This document shows positions 52,889-61,954 of a stretch of 64,000 nucleotides of DNA, one piece after another (the stretch's first letter is position 1; each line of letters starts with the position of its first letter). Under the pieces are notes generated by a model, which saw only the letters and a program-made list of their open reading frames with translations, searched no databases and was not told where the DNA came from. This DNA comes from Flavobacterium piscisymbiosum (lineage in GTDB: Bacteria; Bacteroidota; Bacteroidia; Flavobacteriales; Flavobacteriaceae), in NCBI RefSeq assembly GCF_020905295.1, contig NZ_JAJJMM010000001.1:6014001-6078000 (forward strand), given 5' to 3'. Position numbers and translations under genes: made by a program.

Positions 52889-55060
52889 ATGTCTGCACAA
52901 TCTCATTTTTTCGTGGAGTCAGGAGGCCTTACGCAAAGTAAGGAACAAGCTTTTGGTCCCGTCTCGAGCACTCAGTTTAACCTCACCTCCAAATTCAATT
53001 TAGATACTGCTAAAAAAGCCTATTCTATCTGTAAAGGGGTTGTTTTAATACAGCCTCAAACGGACAATCCTAACAAAGTAAATCTAATTCTTAGACCTTA
53101 TAAACAGCCTTTTCCGGGATTAAGCATCAAGTACTTTATCTATAGAGGATTAAAAAAGAGTGACTTTTTTACAAACGATTCTGAGCCATTAGTTATTAAA
53201 AATGAAGGGGAATATTCAGATTTTATCGACAAGATAAATAAAGATTTTAAAGCCTTTCATGAAGGGCGTAAAGTCAAAAACGGCGAAACGGTTACAGAAA
53301 TTCCTGTTCCTCCGTTTACTGCAGCTTATATTGGCTACGATCTTACAGCACCCGACAGTACTTTACTTTCAAATGTCTTTTTTAAAGAATCTCAATTTGA
53401 AGATAAAAACGGCACGCTTAAAGAAAACGATCCTTTTGAACTGCCTATGATTGATATGGGAAAATCTTTAGGGATTTTTGCTGAAGGCGAATGCGGAATT
53501 GATATTGTCTTAAATTACGGCGACTATAAAAACAAACTGCCCAATGGCGAATTTGTTTTTGATTTAGGATATGCACGTAAAGGCGATGCAAAGATTATTG
53601 CGGATGGTTCTACAGATTATACGAAAAAACTTCAGCGCGAACAAAGTACACAATTTATTGATATTGCTGCCTTTTATGGCTTATTTGTCCCAGAATATGC
53701 TGTAGATGTAGTTTCTGCCGGAAGTAAAACAACTAAAAAAGGTACAGAAATTTACAACAGTATTATCAATAGCTTTTATACAAAAAACAATTGGTATATC
53801 TATATTCAAAGTGACCGCACGCGTAGTTATGATTTCTACGGAAATTATAAATTAGGCGAAGGGCCGGAAAACTTAAAAACAGGATTATTAGAAGATCCTG
53901 CTACTAAAGTCGTCCCAATGACTGCTGCTGCTTATGGCACTTTTGGATGGCCCGTTTTAGTGAATACTCAGGAACAGGCAACTTCTGTTACAACAAACAA
54001 TTTGTATTTACAGTTCGCAACCGATAACAATAACAATACTGCTTTTTACGGACAAATCGCAAAAGTAGCCAATGCCCAAAAAGATAATTTCATTAATGCC
54101 GACGGTTTACGATTACCCCCGGATGAAACAGGAAACTATAGTAATCTAACTTCAACCATTCAGCTTACAACTCCTGCTGTTCAAGGTAAAAATATTGCTG
54201 CGCTTAACATTTTGCTTTATCAGGGAAAAGTGAATCAATATACAGCCGGAACAACTCTAGATGAAAACGGAGATCTTGTTATTTTATATGGGCAAGCCAA
54301 CTTTTTTGATAACGTATTCAGCTTAATAGACGCAAAACCTTTATTAAAACTTAGCTCCGATGAAAGTTATTCCAGAATGACTTCTCAAAAACTGAATCTT
54401 ATCAATGAGTTTTACGATAAAAAACAGCAGGGAATCTCAATAGTACAAACTCTAACTGTTAATGATGTTATCGAAACCGGAGTTGAAGAATCTGCAGCCG
54501 TTAGACGTGTAACCTACCTTACAGAGCCGATAGATGTTATGAACAATGCAGTCTCTGCCACAGGAAGCAGTACGCCTGATACCAAAACAACAGCTTCTGC
54601 AAGCGGTGCCGTAACCAAAAGTAAAACTTACGAATTACCGGAACCTTACTACTATAACCTCAAAATGTTTACAGACAGTACTCAAACGATTACCGGACTG
54701 GAATTAAAAACATTGGATGGTTCTAATCCAACTAAAATCATTTTGGGATTAACTCAAACTGAAAATGATGCCATAAAAGCATTAATCACAGACGACATAA
54801 AAAATCCACGTTTGTTTTTGATTGATTTATTTGAAGATGGCAACGAACTAATTTCTCCGGAAGATATCAAATACCAGAAATACAAGGTTGCAATTGTTGC
54901 CGAGAATGCCGAGGGTGGGAATTTATTATCTCAACCTAACGAAGCTGTTTTTGTGTATTCGCTTGATAGGAGATATCATTTTAGTAAGGGGTATAGTGAG
55001 TATATGCCTGAACAGCAATTCAAAGATGAATATTTAATTTTAAATAAAGATATGGAATAA
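52889..55060 (+). CDS. Unknown 723-aa protein preceding the toxin
   Basis: I do not recognise this protein. It has no signal peptide or membrane helix. It is rich in Asn, Thr, Lys and aromatic residues and looks mainly beta (IKYFIYRGLKKSDFF, ECGIDIVLNYGDYKN, NNLYLQFATDNNNNTAFYGQ). A Ser/Thr/Ala-rich low-complexity linker (VSATGSSTPDTKTTASASGA, ~560-585) separates a C-terminal part of ~135 residues with an Ig-like closing (YKVAIVAENAEGGN). It begins 30 bp after the spanin-like gene, and its stop shares one base with the start of the 1144-aa gene, so it is probably made in fixed ratio with the toxin. It might be a carrier, shell or adaptor for that protein. Its codon use is less AT-rich than that of the genes that follow. 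Confidence 0.5.
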   Translation: MSAQSHFFVESGGLTQSKEQAFGPVSSTQFNLTSKFNLDTAKKAYSICKGVVLIQPQTDNPNKVNLILRPYKQPFPGLSIKYFIYRGLKKSDFFTNDSEPLVIKNEGEYSDFIDKINKDFKAFHEGRKVKNGETVTEIPVPPFTAAYIGYDLTAPDSTLLSNVFFKESQFEDKNGTLKENDPFELPMIDMGKSLGIFAEGECGIDIVLNYGDYKNKLPNGEFVFDLGYARKGDAKIIADGSTDYTKKLQREQSTQFIDIAAFYGLFVPEYAVDVVSAGSKTTKKGTEIYNSIINSFYTKNNWYIYIQSDRTRSYDFYGNYKLGEGPENLKTGLLEDPATKVVPMTAAAYGTFGWPVLVNTQEQATSVTTNNLYLQFATDNNNNTAFYGQIAKVANAQKDNFINADGLRLPPDETGNYSNLTSTIQLTTPAVQGKNIAALNILLYQGKVNQYTAGTTLDENGDLVILYGQANFFDNVFSLIDAKPLLKLSSDESYSRMTSQKLNLINEFYDKKQQGISIVQTLTVNDVIETGVEESAAVRRVTYLTEPIDVMNNAVSATGSSTPDTKTTASASGAVTKSKTYELPEPYYYNLKMFTDSTQTITGLELKTLDGSNPTKIILGLTQTENDAIKALITDDIKNPRLFLIDLFEDGNELISPEDIKYQKYKVAIVAENAEGGNLLSQPNEAVFVYSLDRRYHFSKGYSEYMPEQQFKDEYLILNKDME

Positions 55061-58000
55061 TGGTAGTACTTTTATATAAATCGGGCATACCAGTAAAATT
55101 AACAAATAATTTTAGTGAACTAAAATTCGACATTGAAGGTTTTTTAATAGAATTTACATATAAAACAGTCATTGAAAAAAACATTATTAACACTAAATAT
55201 CTATTTTACAATAAATCATCATTTAAAACAGCTGACAAAAAAAGATCTGATTTAACAGATGGTTTTTATGATGAAAAACAATTTCTAAAATATATTGAAA
55301 ATACTGGCCCTAATATACCACTTGGAAGTGATATGATTTACAAACATAAATTTAACTTCCATAATTTTATTGCCAAAGCAGGAGCTCCTATTTCAGTAAG
55401 CGTAACTAATTTTGATGCCCCATATGATTTATTCTATGATCGCAAAAAATATGATTTTACGATAGAAAACACAATTGATAATAGAGGAGTTAGAAGCTAT
55501 TCCGATGGTATTCTTGATGGTTTTGAAACAATTGATTATAAGCTGAGATTACCAAGTAATTTTACTTCATCAACTATTCCTGTTTCTATAAGTCCATTAA
55601 ATAAGCCTGGTTCTTATTTTTATGCTAAAAATCTAGGTGATTTTATTGATCGTTACACAAATAATGATGATAAGAGAAAGCGAAAAAAAATAGTAATGCT
55701 TATCATCTTCAAAATTAGAGAAATTATTGATGATATCTTTCCTAATTTACTGATGCATAGCACTTCTGAATCAGTTTTAGAAGCTACTGCAAATGATATA
55801 GATACTGACTTGGGTAAGTTATCTAATTTGGAACAAATGTTGTTTTTGTTGAAAAAAAGCTGGGGATATTACTATGATCCTAAATCTTCTTTACCACATA
55901 GACGTACTCTGCCTACAATATTCAATGAACAATCATCTTACGCTGATTTAGAGTACTATTATATTGGCTTAGTAAGTTTTTATCAAAAAACTTATAAAAT
56001 ACCACATGCGTTATCTACATTTCCCCAAGAAACAAAATACGAATATTTACTAGAAATCCTTCCTATTAATGCTATTTCTGCATTACCAATTGAAATAATA
56101 AAAAAAACAATCTTATTTTTTATAAAATTAAGAAATATAACAGAAACTGAAGAACAATTTATTGTAAGGCTGGTTTTATCTGTAGCGCAGAATCAAGCAA
56201 ATGCTTTTTTAGACTTTCTTCTAAAAATTGAGAATGGTGTAAATACAAATTTTGATTGTCTATTTCAAATGCTAGACGATGCCAGAATTGAAAGAATACC
56301 TATTGCAAGTTGGATTGCGGATGAAAAAACCAATAGAATGGCATTTATTTATGCTGTTTACGAATTATGGAAAGTATCAAAATATAATTTACTGAATGTA
56401 TCACAAGAAGTAAATACAGAATCTTTCTTTTTTACTGATGGAAATAATTATTACAAATATCAAAATGGTCATTTAAAATCAATAGTTTTAGAATGTGGCA
56501 GAATTTCATCTGTAAATTCGGATGATCCAGCAATGCCATTACAAACCAACACATGGGTAAATTATATAACCGATAAAACGTTAAAGAAAGAATTAGTAAC
56601 TATAAATAAAAAAGTTAGTACTACTAATTTATACTTGAGTACTGATGGCCATTATTTAGGAGATGCCCCAAGTTTAGATAAAAATGAATCGATTCCTAAT
56701 GAGTATCACTTATATCAGTCAATAACACTAATTGGCCATCAAGCTGACGACAGAACAATATTACCAAATAACCAACCTATTCCTGCATTTCTATTTTATT
56801 ATTCAGACGATTTTAAAAGATTATTGAAAATTGATGCGAAAATAGCATTAGCTGTAACCATCGGAATAGAAGTCGTATTATTTTTTACTTTCGGAGGTAT
56901 CACACAACTAAAATATTTGCAACACTTAAAGTATTTAACAAAAATTCGCGCTGCTTTAAGTGGAGAATTAATTGCGTCAGAAGAGATCTTAGTTTGGACA
57001 GGTCTTGAAGCTGGTTCATTTACAACATCAATTACAGCTGCAACTATATATTCTTTAGGTCAATATAATGCTACATTATTACCAACTGAAGAACAAAGAA
57101 TGGCACGAGAACAGGCTAACAAAGCATTTCTCTATATCGCTTTAGCTTTTGGCGGAGGCACTATTTATTGCAGATATAAAGCAGTTACTGCTGCTGAATA
57201 TGCATTGATCGATTTAGCGGGAACTGTTGCTATGCCTGCAGAAGTAAAATCTGTAATGCAAACACTTCTTGGAGATAAAGTTAATGATGTAGTTTCTTTT
57301 GAAACAAAATTATCTACATTACCTCAACTTGAAAATACAAATTTAATTACAACTCGTTATGCAAACTATAGTGACGACCTAAAAAGAGCATTTTATAGAG
57401 ATTTTGGTGAAATCAAAAATACCGAAACTAAGTTTTGGAATTCTTTAAACAAAACTAGTACTCTTGATAATTGGGAAGAACTAAAACAACTTGATGTGCT
57501 AGAAAGAAATGAAATATCCGTTATTTCAAATACGGCTAGAAGTAGCGCTTATAAAAATTTTTATAATGAAATTCCAACACGATACATTTTAGAAAGAGCT
57601 CAAATTAACGGGAGATTATCTTTTTTAGATACTTTTGGAAACAAGGATCTTTATTTTGATAAATTTGTACAAAACCCTCAAAAAATAAGCGAATTCATTG
57701 ATGGTAACGGAATGAGGAGATTACTTTTGAGTGAAGCTGATTATCATTGGTTAAATAATAATTTTAATTCAATTCAAATTAAAGATTTATATGATCACTT
57801 TATAGCAATAAGAAATAAAATAAAAACCCCTAATAAGCCTCAACACAATAATGCTTTTGAGTGGATAAAAAACCCTTCTTCAGCAAATAAGGAAAAGGCG
57901 ATTAAATATTTGGGTGACGGAAGCAGAGTTACTGTTGGTGACTACATAGAAAAACCAGCTATCGATTATATCAAAAGAAATCTTAGTAGTTATGAAGAAG

Positions 58001-58494
58001 GCTATGTTAGTGTAGATATTATGTTCTACAGTAAAAACGATAAGCTTTTACATACATCAGCTATTAGAGATATTGATGGCTTAATTTATAATAATATAAC
58101 TGGTAAATTTGAAAAAATTTATAGTTGCAAATTACCAATTAATGCTACTAAATGGGATGAGGAAGTTGGTTATTTACTGGCTTATGGTCAAATGCCCTAT
58201 TATGACAAAGTAGAAATGAAAAATTTTTTCGTTTCCAATCAGTTGTTAAAAACTAAAAAAATTAAAGGTTTTGATGATATTGATTATTTCAAATTTAAAA
58301 TGATAAATGTGAAAACTAACGAAAAAATAATTATTAATGCATCTGATTTTCAACAGAAAGTAAAAAATAATTATTTTCAATTTGATGTCAGTGAAATAAA
58401 TCCGAGTAGCTTTAACACTACAAAAGGAGAAATTATAGAAGGTACATATCAATACTTAAATAAAAAATATAACCAAAAAAATAGTTGGGACTAA
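55060..58494 (+). CDS. Candidate polymorphic toxin, 1144 aa, nuclease-like C-terminus
   Basis: This large protein has no signal peptide. The start ATG shares its A with the TAA of the previous gene (TAATG), a termination-reinitiation coupling. The N-terminal ~590 residues are of unknown fold. A hydrophobic block at ~595-705 (IALAVTIGIEVVLFFTFGG, TTSITAATIYSLGQ, FLYIALAFGGGTIYC) resembles pre-toxin membrane-translocation regions. The C-terminal ~220 residues are probably the effector: VSVDIMFYSKN, then RDIDGLIYN and EKIYSCKLP, an acidic-x(n)-x-K spacing reminiscent of PD-(D/E)xK nucleases (weak). A small candidate immunity gene follows after 28 bp, and a displaced homologue of residues ~645 onward lies at 60765. 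The gene is clearly more AT-rich than the upstream one. Confidence 0.55.
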   Translation: MVVLLYKSGIPVKLTNNFSELKFDIEGFLIEFTYKTVIEKNIINTKYLFYNKSSFKTADKKRSDLTDGFYDEKQFLKYIENTGPNIPLGSDMIYKHKFNFHNFIAKAGAPISVSVTNFDAPYDLFYDRKKYDFTIENTIDNRGVRSYSDGILDGFETIDYKLRLPSNFTSSTIPVSISPLNKPGSYFYAKNLGDFIDRYTNNDDKRKRKKIVMLIIFKIREIIDDIFPNLLMHSTSESVLEATANDIDTDLGKLSNLEQMLFLLKKSWGYYYDPKSSLPHRRTLPTIFNEQSSYADLEYYYIGLVSFYQKTYKIPHALSTFPQETKYEYLLEILPINAISALPIEIIKKTILFFIKLRNITETEEQFIVRLVLSVAQNQANAFLDFLLKIENGVNTNFDCLFQMLDDARIERIPIASWIADEKTNRMAFIYAVYELWKVSKYNLLNVSQEVNTESFFFTDGNNYYKYQNGHLKSIVLECGRISSVNSDDPAMPLQTNTWVNYITDKTLKKELVTINKKVSTTNLYLSTDGHYLGDAPSLDKNESIPNEYHLYQSITLIGHQADDRTILPNNQPIPAFLFYYSDDFKRLLKIDAKIALAVTIGIEVVLFFTFGGITQLKYLQHLKYLTKIRAALSGELIASEEILVWTGLEAGSFTTSITAATIYSLGQYNATLLPTEEQRMAREQANKAFLYIALAFGGGTIYCRYKAVTAAEYALIDLAGTVAMPAEVKSVMQTLLGDKVNDVVSFETKLSTLPQLENTNLITTRYANYSDDLKRAFYRDFGEIKNTETKFWNSLNKTSTLDNWEELKQLDVLERNEISVISNTARSSAYKNFYNEIPTRYILERAQINGRLSFLDTFGNKDLYFDKFVQNPQKISEFIDGNGMRRLLLSEADYHWLNNNFNSIQIKDLYDHFIAIRNKIKTPNKPQHNNAFEWIKNPSSANKEKAIKYLGDGSRVTVGDYIEKPAIDYIKRNLSSYEEGYVSVDIMFYSKNDKLLHTSAIRDIDGLIYNNITGKFEKIYSCKLPINATKWDEEVGYLLAYGQMPYYDKVEMKNFFVSNQLLKTKKIKGFDDIDYFKFKMINVKTNEKIIINASDFQQKVKNNYFQFDVSEINPSSFNTTKGEIIEGTYQYLNKKYNQKNSWD

Positions 58495-58522
58495 CAAATT
58501 TATTAATAAAAATAAAAAACCT

Positions 58523-59017
58523 ATGTCTAGAAGAATAGAATTTCGCATTGATAACAATTTAAAAATCTTATTAAATTTTGATGATTATGGTGCAATATTG
58601 TACTATGCATATACACTTAATCAGAATTTAGCCTTACAATTATATAAAGCAATGGTTAGTGAATATTATTATAAGCTAGGAGCTAATATACCCTTAGAAG
58701 AAGTAACTGAAACTGACATAAATGCTTACTTATCAACAAATAATTTACCTGAGGTGAACACATTTATAAATAATCAAATACTTCCCTCTTTGCAAACCTT
58801 ACCAATAAACCTAGATTTAACCACAACATGGAATATAGGAATAAGCTTTGAGGCTTTTTTAATGCAACAAGGCAGTTTTTTTAATTATTTTAATATTGAT
58901 GATATAGAACAGGATGGTTTCACAGTTAAATATTTTATAGACGTTTTTATCCAATTAAGGGAGTTCTTTGAGGAAGTGACAACTAAAAACACAACATATA
59001 CTATATCCATAAATTAA
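58523..59017 (+). CDS. Candidate immunity protein, 164 aa
   Basis: This small acidic soluble protein (RIEFRIDNNLKILLNFDDYG ... VKYFIDVFIQLREFFEEVT) starts 28 bp after the stop of the 1144-aa candidate toxin. No domain is recognised. Size, acidity, position and AT-rich composition match an immunity protein that would bind the toxin C-terminus. The 176-bp repeat begins 5 bp after its stop, so its downstream sequence has been altered by insertion, although the frame itself looks complete. Confidence 0.5.
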   Translation: MSRRIEFRIDNNLKILLNFDDYGAILYYAYTLNQNLALQLYKAMVSEYYYKLGANIPLEEVTETDINAYLSTNNLPEVNTFINNQILPSLQTLPINLDLTTTWNIGISFEAFLMQQGSFFNYFNIDDIEQDGFTVKYFIDVFIQLREFFEEVTTKNTTYTISIN

Positions 59018-59021
59018 CCCC

Positions 59022-59197
59022 CCCGATCGCGCAGATTTATCTCAGCAACGATAGCGCGGATTTGCAATCCATGCCCGCAAATATTGGTTTGTTTTCCTTG
59101 AAAATCTAAAATGCGCATTAATTTGTGTGACTTTTGTTTTAAATGATTTGTTTTGCGTCTTACTGTTGCGGTCACGGATTGCAAATCCGCGCTATCG
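59022..59197. repeat. 176-bp repeat element, copy 1
   Basis: It starts CCCGATCGCGCAGATTTATC and ends CAAATCCGCGCTATCG; near its ends GATAGCGCGGATTTGCAATC (59050-59069) is the inverted match of the terminal segment (59178-59197). Nearly the same sequence recurs at 63185-63359, differing at only a handful of positions. It contains no gene and is GC-richer than its surroundings. It separates the candidate immunity gene from the frame fragment at 59202. Confidence 0.9.
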
Positions 59198-59201
59198 GGT
59201 A

Positions 59202-59429
59202 ATGGAAAAACACATGCCAATAAGGAGCTTTGTTAATGGAGACAATGCTTTTAGTTATGATGTAGGAGCTCATTACCTTAGTGTTAATAAAATAGGGTGG
59301 TCATTCGAATTTTCCGAATATAATTCTTTAGGAAGATTACAAGTAAATATACCGCCTTTACCCACTCAAAATTTAGATAATCTGGACGATATCTTAAATC
59401 AACTTATAAATTTTTATAAATTAGAATAA
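59202..59429 (+). pseudogene. Frame fragment after the repeat, possible truncated immunity gene
   Basis: A 75-codon frame (MEKHMPIRSFVNGDNAFSYD ... LDDILNQLINFYKLE) starts 4 bp after the end of the 176-bp element. The same frame stays open back into the element, which suggests that the original 5' part was displaced by the insertion. The C-terminus looks like that of a small immunity protein. It could also be a complete short gene beginning at 59202. The next gene starts 4 bp after its stop. Confidence 0.4.
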
Positions 59430-59433
59430 AAAA

Positions 59434-60066
59434 ATGGAAAATTTTCAAGACAAACTCAATGAGTTAAAAAATCAAATAAAAGGTAGAAAAATACAAACTG
59501 ATACTTCAGGAATATTATTGTTTAAGGATTTTTTATCAAAAATGGAAGAATGGAACAATGTAATTGGTTTCCCTCAAGATTGGTTAAATAAAATTAGTAG
59601 ACAACATGATTTATTAAATATAGTTGGAATAATAGCTCCAGACTTGTTAAAAAATGTAATTTCTTTAAATGACTTTAGAAATAATAATCCTCAAAATGGT
59701 GACACATTTAATTTGTCAAGTGCAAGAAGTCTAGATGCCGGTTTAATCCATGCATTATTCTGTTGGGACTTTTTTAAGAACAATTCTGTGTTTGATAAAT
59801 TTAAAAATTTACCAAATCCCTATGATTCTATAAAGGCACTATACATTACAGGTCATTATGTAGATAAGTCAGAGCCAACTAAAATTACAATCGACTCTAA
59901 ATTTGATGTTAAGAAGCAAACAGATTTCAGATTACCGTCATTAGATTATGCTTTTTTAGATTATATAGATTCCGTTTGCGAAAGAAATGGAGGAAGTGCA
60001 GGTATTCCTAATCAAGAAAAGACGAATCAATTGTGGGAAGAATTTCAAAAGAAAAAAAGTAATTAA
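59434..60066 (+). CDS. Unknown 210-aa protein, candidate immunity or toxin-associated
   Basis: This is a soluble, AT-rich gene product (MENFQDKLNELKNQIKGRKI ... WEEFQKKKSN) with a helical first half and a mixed second half. No domain or motif is recognised. It lies between the truncated frame at 59202 and the REP-transposase unit. An immunity role is suggested only by its company. Its downstream partner sequence may have been displaced when the REP-transposase unit arrived at 60108. Confidence 0.45.
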   Translation: MENFQDKLNELKNQIKGRKIQTDTSGILLFKDFLSKMEEWNNVIGFPQDWLNKISRQHDLLNIVGIIAPDLLKNVISLNDFRNNNPQNGDTFNLSSARSLDAGLIHALFCWDFFKNNSVFDKFKNLPNPYDSIKALYITGHYVDKSEPTKITIDSKFDVKKQTDFRLPSLDYAFLDYIDSVCERNGGSAGIPNQEKTNQLWEEFQKKKSN

Positions 60067-60107
60067 TTTATATATTACTTAACCTTATTCCCTAGCACGA
60101 GCCCCCC

Positions 60108-60131
60108 GCTGGCGCGAGCGTCCCGCTCGTG
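60108..60131 (-). repeat. REP sequence, left flank of the transposase
   Basis: This is a 24-base sequence identical, in inverted orientation, to 60732-60755. Its core is the hairpin CGAGCGGGACGCTCG. It lies 39 bp upstream of the tyrosine transposase start. GC-rich short palindromes paired like this are the natural substrates of REP-associated transposases. Confidence 0.9.
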
Positions 60132-60169
60132 AACGCAAAGTATTTCTTACATTAGCTCAAAAATAATAA

Positions 60170-60718
60170 ATGAGCAGAAAATACAAATTTGGAGATAAAA
60201 CTGGAGCTTACTTTATAAGTTTTGCTACAGTTTACTGGATAGATGTTTTTACAAGAGAAGAGTATTTTGGGAGCATTGTTGAGTCATTAGATTACTGCAG
60301 AAAGAACAAGGGAATGGAGATTTATGGTTATTGCATAATGCCAAGTCATGTTCATTTAATTTTCAGATCTGAAAATGGAGACCCTTCCGGCCTAATAAGA
60401 GATTTTAAAGGTTTTACTTCTCGAAAAATGCTCAAAGTAATTGAAGAAAATCCACAAGAAAGCAGAAAAGAATGGATGCTTTGGATGTTTGAAAGAGCTG
60501 GAAAGAAAAACAGCAATGTAAAATTCAGGCAGTTTTGGCAGCAAAACAACAAACCCATTGAAATCTGGTCTTTTAAAGTTTTTGAGCAAAAATTAAATTA
60601 TATTCATAACAACCCGATAGAGACTGGTTTTGTTACTAATCCTGTAGATTGGAAATACAGCTCTGCTAGAAATTATGGCGATAATGATCAGACTGTCTTA
60701 GAAATTGATATTAATTGA
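60170..60718 (+). CDS. REP-associated tyrosine transposase (RAYT, Y1_Tnp family)
   Basis: This 182-aa single-strand transposase of the IS200/IS605-like HUH group domesticated with REP sequences is full length. Motifs: AYFISFATVYWIDVF near the N-terminus; YGYCIMPSHVHLIFRSENGD (~50-69) with the HUH-type HVH pair; a catalytic Tyr probably in KLNYIHNNPIETGFV (~145-160); and the closing WKYSSARNY, a RAYT hallmark. It lies between perfect inverted REPs at 60108-60131 and 60732-60755. The whole unit (about 60096-60765) abuts the truncated end of a second toxin gene. Confidence 0.95.
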   Translation: MSRKYKFGDKTGAYFISFATVYWIDVFTREEYFGSIVESLDYCRKNKGMEIYGYCIMPSHVHLIFRSENGDPSGLIRDFKGFTSRKMLKVIEENPQESRKEWMLWMFERAGKKNSNVKFRQFWQQNNKPIEIWSFKVFEQKLNYIHNNPIETGFVTNPVDWKYSSARNYGDNDQTVLEIDIN

Positions 60719-60731
60719 AATGCTTCACGTG

Positions 60732-60755
60732 CACGAGCGGGACGCTCGCGCCAGC
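60732..60755 (+). repeat. REP sequence, right flank of the transposase
   Basis: This is the inverted partner of 60108-60131, starting CACGAGCGGGACGCTCGC. It begins 14 bp after the transposase stop. The second toxin remnant starts about 10 bp further on. Confidence 0.9.
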
Positions 60756-60764
60756 AGGGGAGTC

Positions 60765-61943
60765 AGTATCTACTGAAGTTTTGGTTTCTTTATTTGTTAC
60801 AGCTGGTATGGAAGCTGTAAATGTTACTGCTGCTTCAGTGAGTTTATTTTTAAAAATTATTACAAATTCAAGTAATGAAGATGATGAGGGATTAAAAAAA
60901 CTAAAAGAATTTGTAACATGGCTTGAAGTATTTTCAGCAGTTGGAAGTGTTATCTCTGAATTTAAGCTGAGAAAGGATGCTAAAAATTTAGTTACCTACT
61001 ATAATGAAAATAGGTGGCCAATTGAATTTACAAGCGATACCAGAGGGATTAAAGCGAGAGAGAGTCTTGAATAGCGGGTATTGCTTTCGATGTATCAATT
61101 CCTAAAGAATATGAAGCCTTACATTTATCACTTGTAGAAAGAATTAAGCAAACAGGAGGTGGTTTTAAGCCTACCCATTATAAATTACATTTTAATGAAG
61201 TAAATACTCAAAGTTTAATTGGAAAGACTCTAGAATTAAAAATCTATAATAGAAAACTTGTCGAAGATTTTATATATATGAGTTGCCGCGCAAGTAAATT
61301 ATATACTTACGAAGAAACTTTAACTTTGGTTAATTATTATGCTAAAGTTACAATCGTCAAGGGATTTCCGACAGGTTTCAGAAATATTAATGATTATAAA
61401 TTATTTTGTAATCAACAAAAAGCATATTTAGACAACTATTGCAAAGCAATGGACATCAATCCTTTAGAATACAAGATTCAAGGATCAGTATTATATAAAT
61501 CTCACCCTGAAAATCCAATTGATTTAACAAATACACCTGTTCTAATGAAAGATGGCGTAATTAACACTCCTGGAGATTTGGATCAAATAATATACCTTAC
61601 TCGTTCAGAAGGAGAAAAATACTTAGTAAAAGTTAAAGAAAATTGGAGAAAACATGTAAAAACTCTTGATCCAAAAGATTATAATGACAAAGAGTGGAAA
61701 AACATACAGAATACAGTTAACCAAATTGACAAAGCTTTTCAGGATGGAATTATTCATAAATTTAGGATGGTTCCTAATGGAAATGTTGATTTTTTAACAG
61801 GTTTAAAAAATGCTGGAAAAAGAAATGACGGAACACAGATATTTTTTCCTTTGAACGAAAAAGGAGAAACAGAAATTGGAGCAGCAATAATCATTAAAGG
61901 TTCAAAATTTGATGTATTACCAACAATGCCTTACAAATATTAA
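60765..61943 (+). pseudogene. Second toxin C-terminal remnant, 5'-truncated and frameshifted
   Basis: The first part (60765-61074) reads STEVLVSLFVTAGMEAVNVT and on to KARESLE before a TAG. It aligns with the hydrophobic region from about residue 645 of the 1144-aa protein (SEEILVWTGLEAGSFTTSIT), so it is the tail of a paralogue whose N-terminus is missing. From 61071 the frame shifted by one base continues without a stop to 61943 (AGIAFDVSIPKEYEALHLSL ... DVLPTMPYKY). A single-base indel near 61070-61075 therefore splits one gene. The effector domain differs from that of the upstream toxin; IQGSVLYKS plus GDLDQIIYL faintly recalls a nucleotidyltransferase. A candidate immunity gene starts 12 bp later. 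Confidence 0.7.
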
Positions 61944-61954
61944 ATTATAGTACT

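Noticed and set aside
59127..59201. Protein N-terminus encoded by the 176-bp repeat
   Set aside because: The open frame is produced by the repeat itself; the repeat copy at 63185 is not followed by a related frame.
60715..60764. Start of the second toxin fragment within the REP
   Set aside because: The frame opens with TTG inside the transposase stop region and runs through the REP, so this part is not ancestral coding sequence. The homologous part begins about 60765.
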